Assembly: GCA_018369015.1 (NCBI GenBank)
Contig: JAGZDD010000023.1
Span: 1 to 32,316, forward strand
Direction of reading: 5' to 3'
Source: Clostridiales bacterium
GTDB taxonomy: Bacteria > Bacillota > Clostridia > Lachnospirales > Lachnospiraceae
Length of the DNA: 32,316 nt
Positions 22,597 to 31,568 of this stretch are shown piece by piece; position 1 is the first letter of the stretch, and every line of letters begins with the position of its first letter. The notes beneath the pieces were generated by a model, which saw only the letters and a list, made by a program, of their open reading frames with translations, did no database searches and was not told where the DNA came from. The position numbers and the translations under genes are program-made.

Positions 22597-22956
22597 TCAC
22601 CCCAGGATTTTCCCCACGGTTGACAAAATACGCTCTGGTTTGAAAGGTTTAACAATAAAGTCTTTTGCTCCGGATTTAATGGCATCAATAACCATTGTTT
22701 CCTGCCCCATGGCTGAGCACATCACAACTGTGGCATTGCTGTCAAAGGCTTTAATCGCCTTAAGAGAATCCAGGCCATTCATATTGGGCATTGTAATATC
22801 CATAAATACGAGATCCGGCTTTTCTTTTTTATAGATCTCCAGCGCCTCCGCGCCGTCCGCCGCTTCACAAATGTCCGTATATCCGGCCTTTGTAAGTGTA
22901 TCTTTTACCATCATCCGCATAAATGCAGCATCATCTACTAATAAAATTTTAGCCAT
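22597..22956 (-). CDS. cheY: Chemotaxis response regulator CheY
   Basis: A stand-alone receiver of 119 residues carries Asp8/Asp9, phospho-acceptor Asp53 (FMDITMP), a Ser in CSAMGQ and Lys in VKPFKP. Phosphorylated CheY binds the switch to change rotation. It lies next to fliM, whose N-terminal peptide is the likely target. ATG 22956 with GAGG seven bases upstream is preferred to ATG 22962. CheA, which phosphorylates it, is not in the window. Confidence 0.95.
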   Translation of the reverse strand: MAKILLVDDAAFMRMMVKDTLTKAGYTDICEAADGAEALEIYKKEKPDLVFMDITMPNMNGLDSLKAIKAFDSNATVVMCSAMGQETMVIDAIKSGAKDFIVKPFKPERILSTVGKILG

Positions 22957-22999
22957 ATTCATACCTCTTTCTTTTCAACAATGATTCTCCGGCCCCTGA

Positions 23000-24031
23000 T
23001 CATTTCTCTTTGCGGGAACATTCATTTCCGGACAAATCTGTACGATTTTTAAGCTTTATTGCGATATTTTTGTTATGTACACCCAGTCTTCCTGTAAACC
23101 ACGGCTGTCCTGCCACCCGTATAAGAACCTCGGAATCCTTGGGTTTATTCAGATTAATAATATCTCCTACATGAAGATCATAAATATCATTCATACCAAG
23201 AGTGACTTTCGCCAACTGGGCCGAAACTTCTAAAACGGAATCTTCGATTTTCTTCTGTATTTCCTCCCGGTTGCCCCGCTTATGTTCTTCATCCTCCATA
23301 TCCGCAAGATGCTTCGTCTTTTCAATAATGTCAAAAATATTAAAAAGAAGTGTTCCGGGAATACAAATATTCATCATACTGCTGACTCCCAGCAGCTCTA
23401 CCTTAAGCATCACAATGACGATCGTTTCATCGACACTGATCCCCTGGAACATCGTCGGATTTTTTTCAATTCTTCCAAACTCCGCATCCAATTTTATATA
23501 ACCGGCCCAGACATCTCCGGTCAGTCCTACAAAATATTTCATAATTTGCTCATAAAGAGCCAGCTCAATCTCCGTATAAGAGTATGATACGCCTACATCC
23601 GCGTCCATCCCGCTTCCGCCAAGCATCCGGTCGATCAGCACGGTCATTAGCTGCGGGGCAATATACATCACCATCGGCGGATTTTTGGAATTATCCGAAA
23701 GCCTGACATTCACAAGGGTTATCACATCAGACTCGTGCAGGGCGTTGCTAAATTCATAGTAGCGCTGTTCTTCTACTCCCATGACTTCCACATCACTCAT
23801 CACACGGAATAAACCGTTAATCTGAGAGGTTATCATTCTGGCATAATTATCATAAATGCCTCTCAGCAGGTTCAGCTTGTCTTTGGTATATTTCTTTGGG
23901 CTGTAAAAATCATATTTTTTATAAGCCTTCTGTTCTCCCTGATCCGATTTTTGATCGGTATTATCGTGCGGTTCATCCTGCATGGCACTGAGCAGGGCGT
24001 CAATCTGGCTCTGCGATAATACTTCTGCCAT
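23000..24031 (-). CDS. fliM: Flagellar switch protein FliM
   Basis: This 343-residue switch protein begins with the CheY-P-binding peptide LSQSQIDALL (5-14). A middle domain (about 50-230, with the GGSGMDAD loop) and a C-terminal FliN-like domain (about 260-335) follow. It links FliG to FliY and receives the CheY-P signal at the base of the motor. It starts 15 bases after motB; the fliL gene that often stands here is missing. Confidence 0.97.
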   Translation of the reverse strand: MAEVLSQSQIDALLSAMQDEPHDNTDQKSDQGEQKAYKKYDFYSPKKYTKDKLNLLRGIYDNYARMITSQINGLFRVMSDVEVMGVEEQRYYEFSNALHESDVITLVNVRLSDNSKNPPMVMYIAPQLMTVLIDRMLGGSGMDADVGVSYSYTEIELALYEQIMKYFVGLTGDVWAGYIKLDAEFGRIEKNPTMFQGISVDETIVIVMLKVELLGVSSMMNICIPGTLLFNIFDIIEKTKHLADMEDEEHKRGNREEIQKKIEDSVLEVSAQLAKVTLGMNDIYDLHVGDIINLNKPKDSEVLIRVAGQPWFTGRLGVHNKNIAIKLKNRTDLSGNECSRKEK

Positions 24032-24046
24032 AATTCAATCCTACCT

Positions 24047-24829
24047 TTATTCGGTTTCTTTACCATATACCTCTTTGTAATATTCATTCAGGCTGCTTTC
24101 CACTGCATCATTTTTAGTAATGATGATTTCCACGCGCCTGTTTTTAGCCCGATCCTCAGGTGTGTCAAAGCTTGCCACCGGATGAAATTGCCCATAGCCG
24201 ACCGCGTTCATTTTCTCCGGTGAAATCGAGCTGTGCATTTGAAGATATGCCGTTACGCGGGCGGCTCTTTCTGAGGACAGCACCCAGTCAATCTCCGGAT
24301 TATTCGGTTCATCCGGAGTTCCCTGGGATGTATGCCCTAAAACCTGGAGCTTTTGTATGCTGTTGCTGGCTTTATCAATGGCAGCCGCAAATTTGTCCAG
24401 CAGGCTCTTGGCTTCATCTTTAAGAACTGCGCTGTCTCCGTCAAAAAAGACATTATCCTGAAAGGTGATAAATGTATATCCGTCGCCTTTTGTCAAATGC
24501 ACCTGTTCATCGCTTAGATTTTCCTCCTCAACAGCCTTTTTTAATGTATAGTACAGATCCTCAAACTCTGAATCTTCAATATCCTCGGGTTCAACTCCGC
24601 CGCTGACAGGATTTTCATAATCATTTGCAGCCGTGTTCGTCACAATCTGGGATACGGCCGCTGAGCTTGGGTTCATACTTGCTACGAGCATTTCCCATTT
24701 TTCCTGGTCCACCTTAGAAATGGCATACAGCATGACAAAGAAACATAAAAGCAGCGTAACCATGTCGCCATAGGTATCCATCCAGTTTGCTCCGCCCTCC
24801 TGAGATTTTTTATTACGTCTTTTCCTCAT
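24047..24829 (-). CDS. motB: Flagellar stator protein MotB
   Basis: This 260-residue protein has a basic N-terminal tail, one membrane helix (about 22-42) starting at the proton-path Asp22 (TYGDMVTLLLCFF), and an OmpA-like peptidoglycan-binding domain (about 120-245) with VLGHTSQGTP and SSERAARVTAYL. With MotA it forms the ion-driven stator. The ion (H+ or Na+) cannot be told from sequence alone. motA stands 25 bases upstream. Confidence 0.95.
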   Translation of the reverse strand: MRKRRNKKSQEGGANWMDTYGDMVTLLLCFFVMLYAISKVDQEKWEMLVASMNPSSAAVSQIVTNTAANDYENPVSGGVEPEDIEDSEFEDLYYTLKKAVEEENLSDEQVHLTKGDGYTFITFQDNVFFDGDSAVLKDEAKSLLDKFAAAIDKASNSIQKLQVLGHTSQGTPDEPNNPEIDWVLSSERAARVTAYLQMHSSISPEKMNAVGYGQFHPVASFDTPEDRAKNRRVEIIITKNDAVESSLNEYYKEVYGKETE

Positions 24830-24854
24830 AAAACCGCCTGACTCTCTGTTTGAC

Positions 24855-25658
24855 TTATTCTTCCTGTTTCTGAGCTTTTTCCGCTTCTCCCAGAATTTTC
24901 TTACGCTGCTTTAATGTCAGATAAGCGGTCAAGCGCTCTTTAAGAAACTTTGGATTATCTCCCGATTGAATGGCAAGTATTCCCTCAATCATAATCTGCT
25001 TGTATAACAGCTCCTCCTCATTTCTTACTCTCAATTTTTTTGCAATTGGCATAAATAAAAGATTAGCCAGCAAACATCCGTAAAAGGTTGTGATCAGCGC
25101 CGTAGCCATATACGGCCCCACATCGCCTGCCCCAGTATCATCATTCATTGTCTTAAGCATGTTGACCAGCCCCACCAGGGTTCCGATCATACCAAAGGCC
25201 GGCGCATAGGCGGCCGCTTTTTCATAAATTCCTGCGGCCGCGTCATGGCGCTGCTCCATCATATCCAGTTCATTTTCCAATGCAGCCTGGACATCTTCCG
25301 GTGATGTGGCATCCACGATCATCATAATCCCCCGCTGAAAGAAAACATCCTTCTGGCTATTGGCCTGTTCTTCAAGGGCCAATAGGCCATTTTTCCGGGC
25401 AATCTGCGCCATTTCTACAAGAGTATTGATCAATTTGCCTGTATCATACTTTTTCCCTTGAAACAAAATCTTTATGTGCTTGCCCATTTCCTTAAGCATG
25501 CTGAACGGAAAGCTGGCAATAACTGCGGCTACTGTTCCGCCAACAACAATCGCAATGCTGGCCGGGTCATAAAAATTGATAAGGTTTGCCGGCTGTATAC
25601 CAACAATAATTACAAGCACAATACCAACAATCAGTCCGAGTATACTTGTAATATCCAT
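24855..25658 (-). CDS. motA: Flagellar stator protein MotA
   Basis: This 267-residue membrane protein has four hydrophobic helices and the MotA patterns (DPASIAIVVGGTVAAVIASF, MIGTLVGLVNMLKTM, LLANLLFMPIAKKL). The cytoplasmic loop between helices 2 and 3 carries the charges that contact FliG. GGAGGT precedes the ATG and the gene begins 3 bases after flbD, so the two are translated together. Confidence 0.96.
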   Translation of the reverse strand: MDITSILGLIVGIVLVIIVGIQPANLINFYDPASIAIVVGGTVAAVIASFPFSMLKEMGKHIKILFQGKKYDTGKLINTLVEMAQIARKNGLLALEEQANSQKDVFFQRGIMMIVDATSPEDVQAALENELDMMEQRHDAAAGIYEKAAAYAPAFGMIGTLVGLVNMLKTMNDDTGAGDVGPYMATALITTFYGCLLANLLFMPIAKKLRVRNEEELLYKQIMIEGILAIQSGDNPKFLKERLTAYLTLKQRKKILGEAEKAQKQEE

Positions 25659-25661
25659 TTT

Positions 25662-25883
25662 CTAACACCTCCCGTCCTTTTCCCGACCCATTTCGGATGC
25701 GCAAGATCCGATTTTGGCCTGGTAGGCAATGCACTTTTCAATAATTTCATCCGCGCTTTCTTTTACGAGATAATATTTTCCATTCATCATTACAATCTTT
25801 GACTCAGGGATTAATTCCACAGCTTCAATCTGAATACTGTTAATCAGAATCTTCTGATTATTTAATTTTGTTAAAATAATCAT
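25662..25883 (-). CDS. flbD: FlbD family protein
   Basis: A 73-residue soluble protein has the FlbD pattern: MIILTKLN at the start, a beta-rich core with IEAVELIPESKIVMMNGKYY and a helical end. FlbD/SwrD-type proteins are coded between flgE and motA in many Gram-positive flagellar operons; in B. subtilis SwrD is linked to motor power. The end is basic and holds two Cys. Confidence 0.9.
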   Translation of the reverse strand: MIILTKLNNQKILINSIQIEAVELIPESKIVMMNGKYYLVKESADEIIEKCIAYQAKIGSCASEMGREKDGRC

Positions 25884-25916
25884 GTGTCTTCCTGCCTGTT
25901 CCTTTAATGCTGTGTT

Positions 25917-27191
25917 TTACCGCTTAATATTTACGAGCTGCTCTAGCATTTCGTCCGTCACTGTAATAATTTTGGAATTTGCCTGATAGCCTCTTTGTGT
26001 TGTAATCATCTGGGTAAATTCATTGGCAAGATCGACATTGGCCATTTCCAATGCGCCTCCGCGGATCGTTCCTGCCGGCCCGCTCCCCGCCGTAACTGCT
26101 TCCACGGAGCCTGCATTATCTCCGATCGAATAATAATATCCTTCAGTTTTTTCAAGGCCGTTGGGATTTTGTACGCTCACAAGCGCCACCCGGCCCAAAA
26201 CAATCTGCTGGTTGTTGGAATCAAGTCCGATCACTGTGCCGTCCTCGCTGATTGAATAATCCTGGAGCTGATAAGGTTCCCCGGTATCGGGATCTGTCGG
26301 AATCTGGATGACCGACAGCTCTTGGTTAAATTCGGCTGCGATCCCCGCAATCCGGTCATTTCCCGGATTCGTCTGAGTGAATTTGGCAGCATTTCCCCAT
26401 TGCAATCCAGCTAAAGTACCATTCTGATCCGGACCTGTGCTCTTGGCAGTAATGGTCAAATTGACTGTGCCGTTAGTGCCGCCGCCCGTTGCCGGCTCCT
26501 GGTAGTTGTCCAGGCTGATCGCATAATCTTCCAGCGGACTGCCCTTCTGTGATGCGGCTTTAGTCACCCAGTCTTTTACCTGGTCGTACCAGTTTGTTTT
26601 ATTTGTTTCTACCTCAACGCCTCCAATGCTTACTATATATGTGCCCGCGCCCTTATCTGTTATCGTCACTTCAGCGCCTGTGACCGAATATTCGGCTTTT
26701 GTCGCCGGTGTTTCCGGTATTCCGGTGCCCTCCGCTAAGGCATAACCATAAACATAGCTTCCCTGGTCGTCGGTGAGATAACCGTTACTATCCACGCGGA
26801 AAATCCCCACTCTTGAAAGATTTAATCCGGAGTCACTGATATTTGTAAAGCTTCCGTTCACCATTCCGCCAACAAGGAAGAAGCCGCTTCCGTCAATCAT
26901 ACAGTCCATAGGATCGGATGACGGCGACGGAGCGCCAGCCGTAAAGGAAGCCATAATACTTCCGGTTTCCACACCATAGCCGACCTGAGAGGCATTGCGT
27001 CCGCCGCTGCCGCCATTTAAGTCATTTCCGGCAGAGCCGCTGATAGATGTCGCGTACATGGAATCCTGAAAGTTTACGCTTTGAGATTTATAGCCCCAAG
27101 TGTTTACATTTGCAATATTATTGCCGATAACGTCTAATTTTGCCTGGTGGGTTTTTAAACCGGCAACCCCCGCAACCATTGATCGAACCAT
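25917..27191 (-). CDS. flgE: Flagellar hook protein FlgE
   Basis: This 424-residue protein has the rod/hook N-terminal motif GNNIANVNTWGYKSQSVNFQ (about 23-42), a central hook domain and the C-terminal motif EMANVDLANEFTQMITTQRG followed by YQANSKIITVTDEMLEQL. It forms the hook, outside the cell. It follows flgD, its cap protein, by 22 bases, with AGGAAGT upstream of the ATG. Length is normal for clostridial hook proteins. Confidence 0.96.
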   Translation of the reverse strand: MVRSMVAGVAGLKTHQAKLDVIGNNIANVNTWGYKSQSVNFQDSMYATSISGSAGNDLNGGSGGRNASQVGYGVETGSIMASFTAGAPSPSSDPMDCMIDGSGFFLVGGMVNGSFTNISDSGLNLSRVGIFRVDSNGYLTDDQGSYVYGYALAEGTGIPETPATKAEYSVTGAEVTITDKGAGTYIVSIGGVEVETNKTNWYDQVKDWVTKAASQKGSPLEDYAISLDNYQEPATGGGTNGTVNLTITAKSTGPDQNGTLAGLQWGNAAKFTQTNPGNDRIAGIAAEFNQELSVIQIPTDPDTGEPYQLQDYSISEDGTVIGLDSNNQQIVLGRVALVSVQNPNGLEKTEGYYYSIGDNAGSVEAVTAGSGPAGTIRGGALEMANVDLANEFTQMITTQRGYQANSKIITVTDEMLEQLVNIKR

Positions 27192-27213
27192 TTTCTTTAC
27201 TTCCTTTCATTAT

Positions 27214-27777
27214 TTATAATTTATATGTTTCTTCAGGAGCATTTTCAGAATCTTGCGCATTTCCGTTTTCACTGTCATTTTCAGAACCGCTGCTTTCATC
27301 ATCCTGAGGAACTTTACCAACACTCATAATCTGGCTGAGGGCATATGCCTTGCCATCGATATATATGCTCTGTGAACCGGTGAGATCAATACCTTCCACG
27401 ACCCCTGTAATCTGGTCTGTTATTTCACCATTTTCATCTACAATAGCCACTGTAACTTCTCTCCCAAGCATACTTGTTGAATACCCGGTTAATGTAACCT
27501 GGGCGAGATTATTCGTTACAATGGCGAAATTGCTCACAGCGTTGGCCAGGCTGTTCATTGTATTCATAGAGTTCATTTGGGTCATCTGGCTCATCATTTC
27601 GCTGTTGCTCATAGGATTTGTCATATCCTGATATTGCAGCTCCGCTGCTATCAATTTCCAGAAATCGGTCATATCCATTGTGCTGTTATCAGAAACGGCG
27701 CCTGCCTGAATATTATCCGTTTTGGACGAAGTACGGTAAGCCGCACTATTTTGCATACCTACACTTTCAACTGCCAT
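27214..27777 (-). CDS. flgD: Hook cap protein FlgD
   Basis: This 187-residue protein has the N-terminal FlgD domain: FWKLIAAELQYQDMTNPMSN and SEMMSQMTQMNSMNTMNSLA. A short beta-rich part follows (EVTVAIVDENGEITDQITG). The C-terminal 30 residues are acidic (SGSENDSENGNAQDSEN). The C-terminal Ig/FnIII-like pair of proteobacterial FlgD is not visible, which is common for short clostridial forms. It caps the hook during assembly. It follows fliK by 15 bases. Confidence 0.93.
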   Translation of the reverse strand: MAVESVGMQNSAAYRTSSKTDNIQAGAVSDNSTMDMTDFWKLIAAELQYQDMTNPMSNSEMMSQMTQMNSMNTMNSLANAVSNFAIVTNNLAQVTLTGYSTSMLGREVTVAIVDENGEITDQITGVVEGIDLTGSQSIYIDGKAYALSQIMSVGKVPQDDESSGSENDSENGNAQDSENAPEETYKL

Positions 27778-27792
27778 ACGCTCACTCCTATC

Positions 27793-29031
27793 TTATATTA
27801 ATCCCAGCCTTAACTGATGCAGAAAACTAGCGCTATCTTCCTTCGCCTCGTCTTTACGAGGCTGACGGCCCCTGTCATCTTCATGTTGCTGGCGGCTTTC
27901 CTGCCCTTTTTCCTGATTTATATAATCGCTTTCCTTGCCTTCAACAAAAACAACGGTCGGCTCTTTTAAATGAGCCTCCATGATCTGGCCCATGTTTTTG
28001 GCCTCGTGGCCAAGCAAATCCCACGTTTTTTCTTCTGAGCACCGGAGCATAATCTCCGTATGCCCGGCCTTGTGGAAAACATCAATAACAATTTTTCCTA
28101 AATGTTCAGGTTCAAGGGCAATTTCTAAATGCTCATTTTGTGAAGAAATATGTGTTTTTAATACCTGCACCACATCCTCCGCCAATACGGACGGCACCGC
28201 TTTTGTCCGCACAAGCGTCGTGGCTTCTGTCTTTTGCATATTCTCATTATGTAAAGGAAGACTGTGCCGCCCCACAGCGTTATCTGCCAGGTTCGCCTGC
28301 ATGTCATTCCCTGCCTGGCCCGGCTGTCTTCCTGCTTCTTCTGTATGCATGTTTTTTTCTTTTGTGTTTTCCGATCTGCTTTCCGGCAAAGCCATAGAAT
28401 TTACATTCTGTTTTTCCAGATTCACGCTTTTGTCTTCGCCAGGCGTTGCCCTGACCATTTTGGCTGGGTCTTCATTTTTAGCAGGCACCGGCGGTATATG
28501 TTGATTTTCTGCTTTCAGGTCCGCATTTTTTGCTTTTAAATCTACATTTTCCGTTTTCAGGCTGAAGCGGTCATCGCCTTTTATATTCTGGAGCAGAGCT
28601 GTGCCTCCCTCACCCGCTGCTTTACCGCTTTCCCATGCCTGGATGAGATTCGCCTGATTTTCACCGGCTGCTTCTTTTATATATGCTTCTAATTCCTGTC
28701 CAGGTACGCCGGCAAGCGCAGAGCCCCTGTCCATTTTTTTAATTTCCGTTAAAAAGTTCCCCATTGAAAAGTTTTCCGGATAATCTTTAAAAAGCCCTTC
28801 TAAAATCCAGACAGGCATCTCCCCGGAGCTGTCATCTGAATTTTCAGTACAGACACTTTCTGTTCTTTTCTTTTCTTTTGCGATCTTTTCCGCGCCTGAG
28901 GATTCTGCATTTTCTAAAAAAACATCCTGAAAGCTCGGACAATCTTCGGCATTATTTTTCTTTCTTACATCTTTTGTGTCTGATGTTGGTATTTTGGCAC
29001 AGTCCTTATAATAACCGGCAATGGCTGCCAT
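27793..29031 (-). CDS. fliK: Hook-length control protein FliK
   Basis: This 412-residue protein has a low-similarity N-terminal part and the C-terminal Flg_hook domain (about 280-370, LEIALEPEHLGKIVIDVF, with LEPEHLG at 305-311), the part that acts on FlhB. Residues 157-179 form three heptad-like units (KTENVDL, KAKNADL, KAENQHI). GGAGGT lies before ATG 29031. The order fliJ-fliK-flgD is standard. The N-terminal part is divergent, as expected for a molecular ruler. Confidence 0.9.
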   Translation of the reverse strand: MAAIAGYYKDCAKIPTSDTKDVRKKNNAEDCPSFQDVFLENAESSGAEKIAKEKKRTESVCTENSDDSSGEMPVWILEGLFKDYPENFSMGNFLTEIKKMDRGSALAGVPGQELEAYIKEAAGENQANLIQAWESGKAAGEGGTALLQNIKGDDRFSLKTENVDLKAKNADLKAENQHIPPVPAKNEDPAKMVRATPGEDKSVNLEKQNVNSMALPESRSENTKEKNMHTEEAGRQPGQAGNDMQANLADNAVGRHSLPLHNENMQKTEATTLVRTKAVPSVLAEDVVQVLKTHISSQNEHLEIALEPEHLGKIVIDVFHKAGHTEIMLRCSEEKTWDLLGHEAKNMGQIMEAHLKEPTVVFVEGKESDYINQEKGQESRQQHEDDRGRQPRKDEAKEDSASFLHQLRLGLI

Positions 29032-29052
29032 ATAATCACCTCCAGCCCGAAG

Positions 29053-29493
29053 CTATACTGTATGCCGCTGATTGGCTACAAATTCTTCAATAAACTGTTC
29101 TTCCTGCTTTAAAACTTCTTTATTGTATAAAATATATTTTCTTTCCTTGATCTTTCCTATGGACGCCGCTTCTTTTTTCATATCGACCATAACCAGCCGC
29201 TTTTCCTCCGCCCGCTGTTCAAGGCGTTCTAATGTCTGCTTCTCCCTGCGGATCTGAAGATCAAGACTTTCCAGATGACATTCATAAATTTTTAAATTTA
29301 ATATGTCTATCCCGTTTCTCTTCCTGTTTTCACATTCTTTGGCCTGCTGCTCGTACATGCTTTCTAAATCTTTTATCTTTTTCTCACATTCCCGGACAGC
29401 CTGTAAGGCTTTGGCATATTCCGCCTTACTATAGCCAAGAACCTGTTCTTTATATTTTAAAACTGTGTTCAGCGTAAACTTGAATGTTTTCAT
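29053..29493 (-). CDS. fliJ: Flagellar export protein FliJ
   Basis: This 146-residue protein is almost entirely coiled coil, with the FliJ start KFTLNTVLKYKEQVLGYSK and charged heptads throughout. FliJ sits inside the FliI hexamer ring and links it to FlhA. It follows fliI by 35 bases, and fliK comes 21 bases later. Length is normal for the family; the call rests on pattern and order. Confidence 0.9.
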   Translation of the reverse strand: MKTFKFTLNTVLKYKEQVLGYSKAEYAKALQAVRECEKKIKDLESMYEQQAKECENRKRNGIDILNLKIYECHLESLDLQIRREKQTLERLEQRAEEKRLVMVDMKKEAASIGKIKERKYILYNKEVLKQEEQFIEEFVANQRHTV

Positions 29494-29528
29494 CAGTTTT
29501 ATCCCTCTTGCAAACTTTTTTCTTATAC

Positions 29529-30827
29529 TTAAACAACAGCCCGCATCAGGCGGATAATTTCATCAATTTCAAATTTCTCCCCAACTTCCTGCATGAGGAA
29601 ACGATCGACCCGCTCAATTTTAGATACGGCCTTATCCAAATTGGGATTTGTGCCGGCTTTGTAGGCGCCAATGGAAATAAGATCCTCGTTTTTTTCGTAA
29701 ACACTCAGAATATCCCGAAACGCCGACGCTAGCTGCCTGTGTTCCGGGGTTACAATGTTTGTCATTAAACGGGAGATGCTTGCGTTAATGTCAATCGCCG
29801 GAAAATGATTTTCATTCGCTAATTTACGGCTCAATACAATATGCCCGTCCAAAATTCCCCGGACTGTATCTGCCACCGGCTCATTTGTATCATCCCCTTC
29901 GACTAAAACCGTATAAACGCCTGTAATCGACCCTTTTTCAAAGTTCCCGCTGCGCTCTAGCAGTTTTGGGAACTCAGCATAAATGGACGGGGTGTAGCCT
30001 CTGGCTACCGGGGGCTCGCCAATCGCCAGGCCAATTTCTCTTTGCGCCATTGCAAAACGTGTCAGGGAATCCATCATAAGCAAAACATCTTTCCCCTGAT
30101 CCCGGAAATATTCGGCAATGGTTGTTGCGACCAGAGGGCATTTCATGCGCAGCATTGCCGGCTGGTCGGAAGTGGCCACAACGATAACCGACCGCTTCAG
30201 CCCTTCCTCCCCCAGATCCTTTTCAACAAATTCCCGGACCTCCCGGCCACGCTCGCCCACCAAGGCAATCACATTAATGTCGGTTTTAACATTTCTCGCA
30301 ATCATCCCAAGCAGCGTGCTCTTTCCAACACCGCTGCCCGCAAAAATCCCAATACGCTGGCCTTTTCCAATCGTATTCAGCCCGTCGATCGCTTTAACGC
30401 CAAAGGGCATGACCTCGTCAATCGGCGGACGCGCCAGAGGGTTAATATAAGAGTTTTCCACATAATAATAGCGCTGTGTTTCCAAATCCCCTTTGCCATC
30501 CATGGGCTTTCCCACAGCGTCAATAATACGGCCCCTTAAAAATTCCCCTACGGGTATTTTCAGACGTTTTCCTGTATTCCTGACAAAGCTCCCTGCGGAA
30601 ATCCCATTGAGGTTTTCATAGGCCATGAGCTGGAGCCTGTTGTCTTTAAAGCCTACGATTTCAACAGGTATCTGCCGGTTCTGATCTTCGTCATAGATCA
30701 TAGCAATATCGCCGATGCTGGCTCTGCTACCGGATGCTTCAATAGCCATGCCGACAACATTTTCAATTTTCCCTATGTAGCTTACGGTCTCGGCATTTTT
30801 TATCATACCGGCAAGTTTTTTCAGCAT
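29529..30827 (-). CDS. fliI: Flagellar export ATPase FliI
   Basis: This 432-residue F1-like ATPase has Walker A in GIFAGSGVGKSTLLG (around 160-175), Walker B LLMMDSLTRFA and the signature SIYAEFPKLLERSG. It powers or helps unfold export substrates at the membrane. FliH, its regulator, is upstream by 15 bases and FliJ is downstream. AAGGTG lies upstream of the ATG. No key residue appears to be missing. Confidence 0.97.
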   Translation of the reverse strand: MLKKLAGMIKNAETVSYIGKIENVVGMAIEASGSRASIGDIAMIYDEDQNRQIPVEIVGFKDNRLQLMAYENLNGISAGSFVRNTGKRLKIPVGEFLRGRIIDAVGKPMDGKGDLETQRYYYVENSYINPLARPPIDEVMPFGVKAIDGLNTIGKGQRIGIFAGSGVGKSTLLGMIARNVKTDINVIALVGERGREVREFVEKDLGEEGLKRSVIVVATSDQPAMLRMKCPLVATTIAEYFRDQGKDVLLMMDSLTRFAMAQREIGLAIGEPPVARGYTPSIYAEFPKLLERSGNFEKGSITGVYTVLVEGDDTNEPVADTVRGILDGHIVLSRKLANENHFPAIDINASISRLMTNIVTPEHRQLASAFRDILSVYEKNEDLISIGAYKAGTNPNLDKAVSKIERVDRFLMQEVGEKFEIDEIIRLMRAVV

Positions 30828-30842
30828 TTTGGCACCTTCTTT

Positions 30843-31568
30843 TTATCCTTTGGCATTATTTAAAATCCCTTTAATGTTTTCAATCTGTGTCGTCACACTT
30901 GCATCGATAATGGCGTCCGGAAGCTCTATAATGCATGTTCCGGCCTCGGCGCTGTCCATAGCGACAACCTTCACATTGTCTGACAGCCGGGCCAGAGCCG
31001 CCAGAAACTCACTGTCCGCCTTTATGGACAATTCTGTATCACATTTTGCAATATAAATTTTGGCCCACTGTCTTTTTTTCAATTTATCCGTCGCGTCTGT
31101 AATCATCCGCCGAATCACCTCGCCGCTGGATTCCAGGCTTATATGTATAATTTTTTCTGCGATTGTAATCGTTAATTGCTTTAAATCATCATTATATTTT
31201 TCCAGAATCCGCTCTTTAGCCCGGGTAATGTCTTCTATGGCATGTGCAGTTTCATTTCTAAACGCGCTGATATTTTTATTCCATTCCTCTGTATATTCCT
31301 CAAATGCCTGCTGCTTTCCGGCAGCGTAGCCTTCCTCTTTGCCCTCTTTATAAGCGTGCTCTCTGAGCATCTCACATTGGCTGCGGGTATCCGAAAGAAT
31401 TTTATCCGCCTGTATACGGGCCTGCTTCAATAATTCTTTAGCCTGAATATCCGCATCAGTCAGTGAGACCGCCGATTCCGGAGCCGCCCGGTCGAAAAAG
31501 GCATCCGGCAGGTAAGTGTATTCCGAAACGCTTTCCCCATATTTCGACATATCAGACAATAATCTCAT
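30843..31568 (-). CDS. fliH: Flagellar export regulator FliH
   Basis: This 241-residue protein is a long coiled coil with glycine repeats (EGKEEGYAAGK) in the middle, then a C-terminal half with the YscL/FliH pattern (AEKIIHISLESSGEVIRRMI). FliH binds FliI and keeps it at the C-ring. It overlaps the fliG stop by 17 bases. An ATG at 31550 is possible, but GAGGCGG upstream of 31568 favours the longer form. Confidence 0.9.
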   Translation of the reverse strand: MRLLSDMSKYGESVSEYTYLPDAFFDRAAPESAVSLTDADIQAKELLKQARIQADKILSDTRSQCEMLREHAYKEGKEEGYAAGKQQAFEEYTEEWNKNISAFRNETAHAIEDITRAKERILEKYNDDLKQLTITIAEKIIHISLESSGEVIRRMITDATDKLKKRQWAKIYIAKCDTELSIKADSEFLAALARLSDNVKVVAMDSAEAGTCIIELPDAIIDASVTTQIENIKGILNNAKG

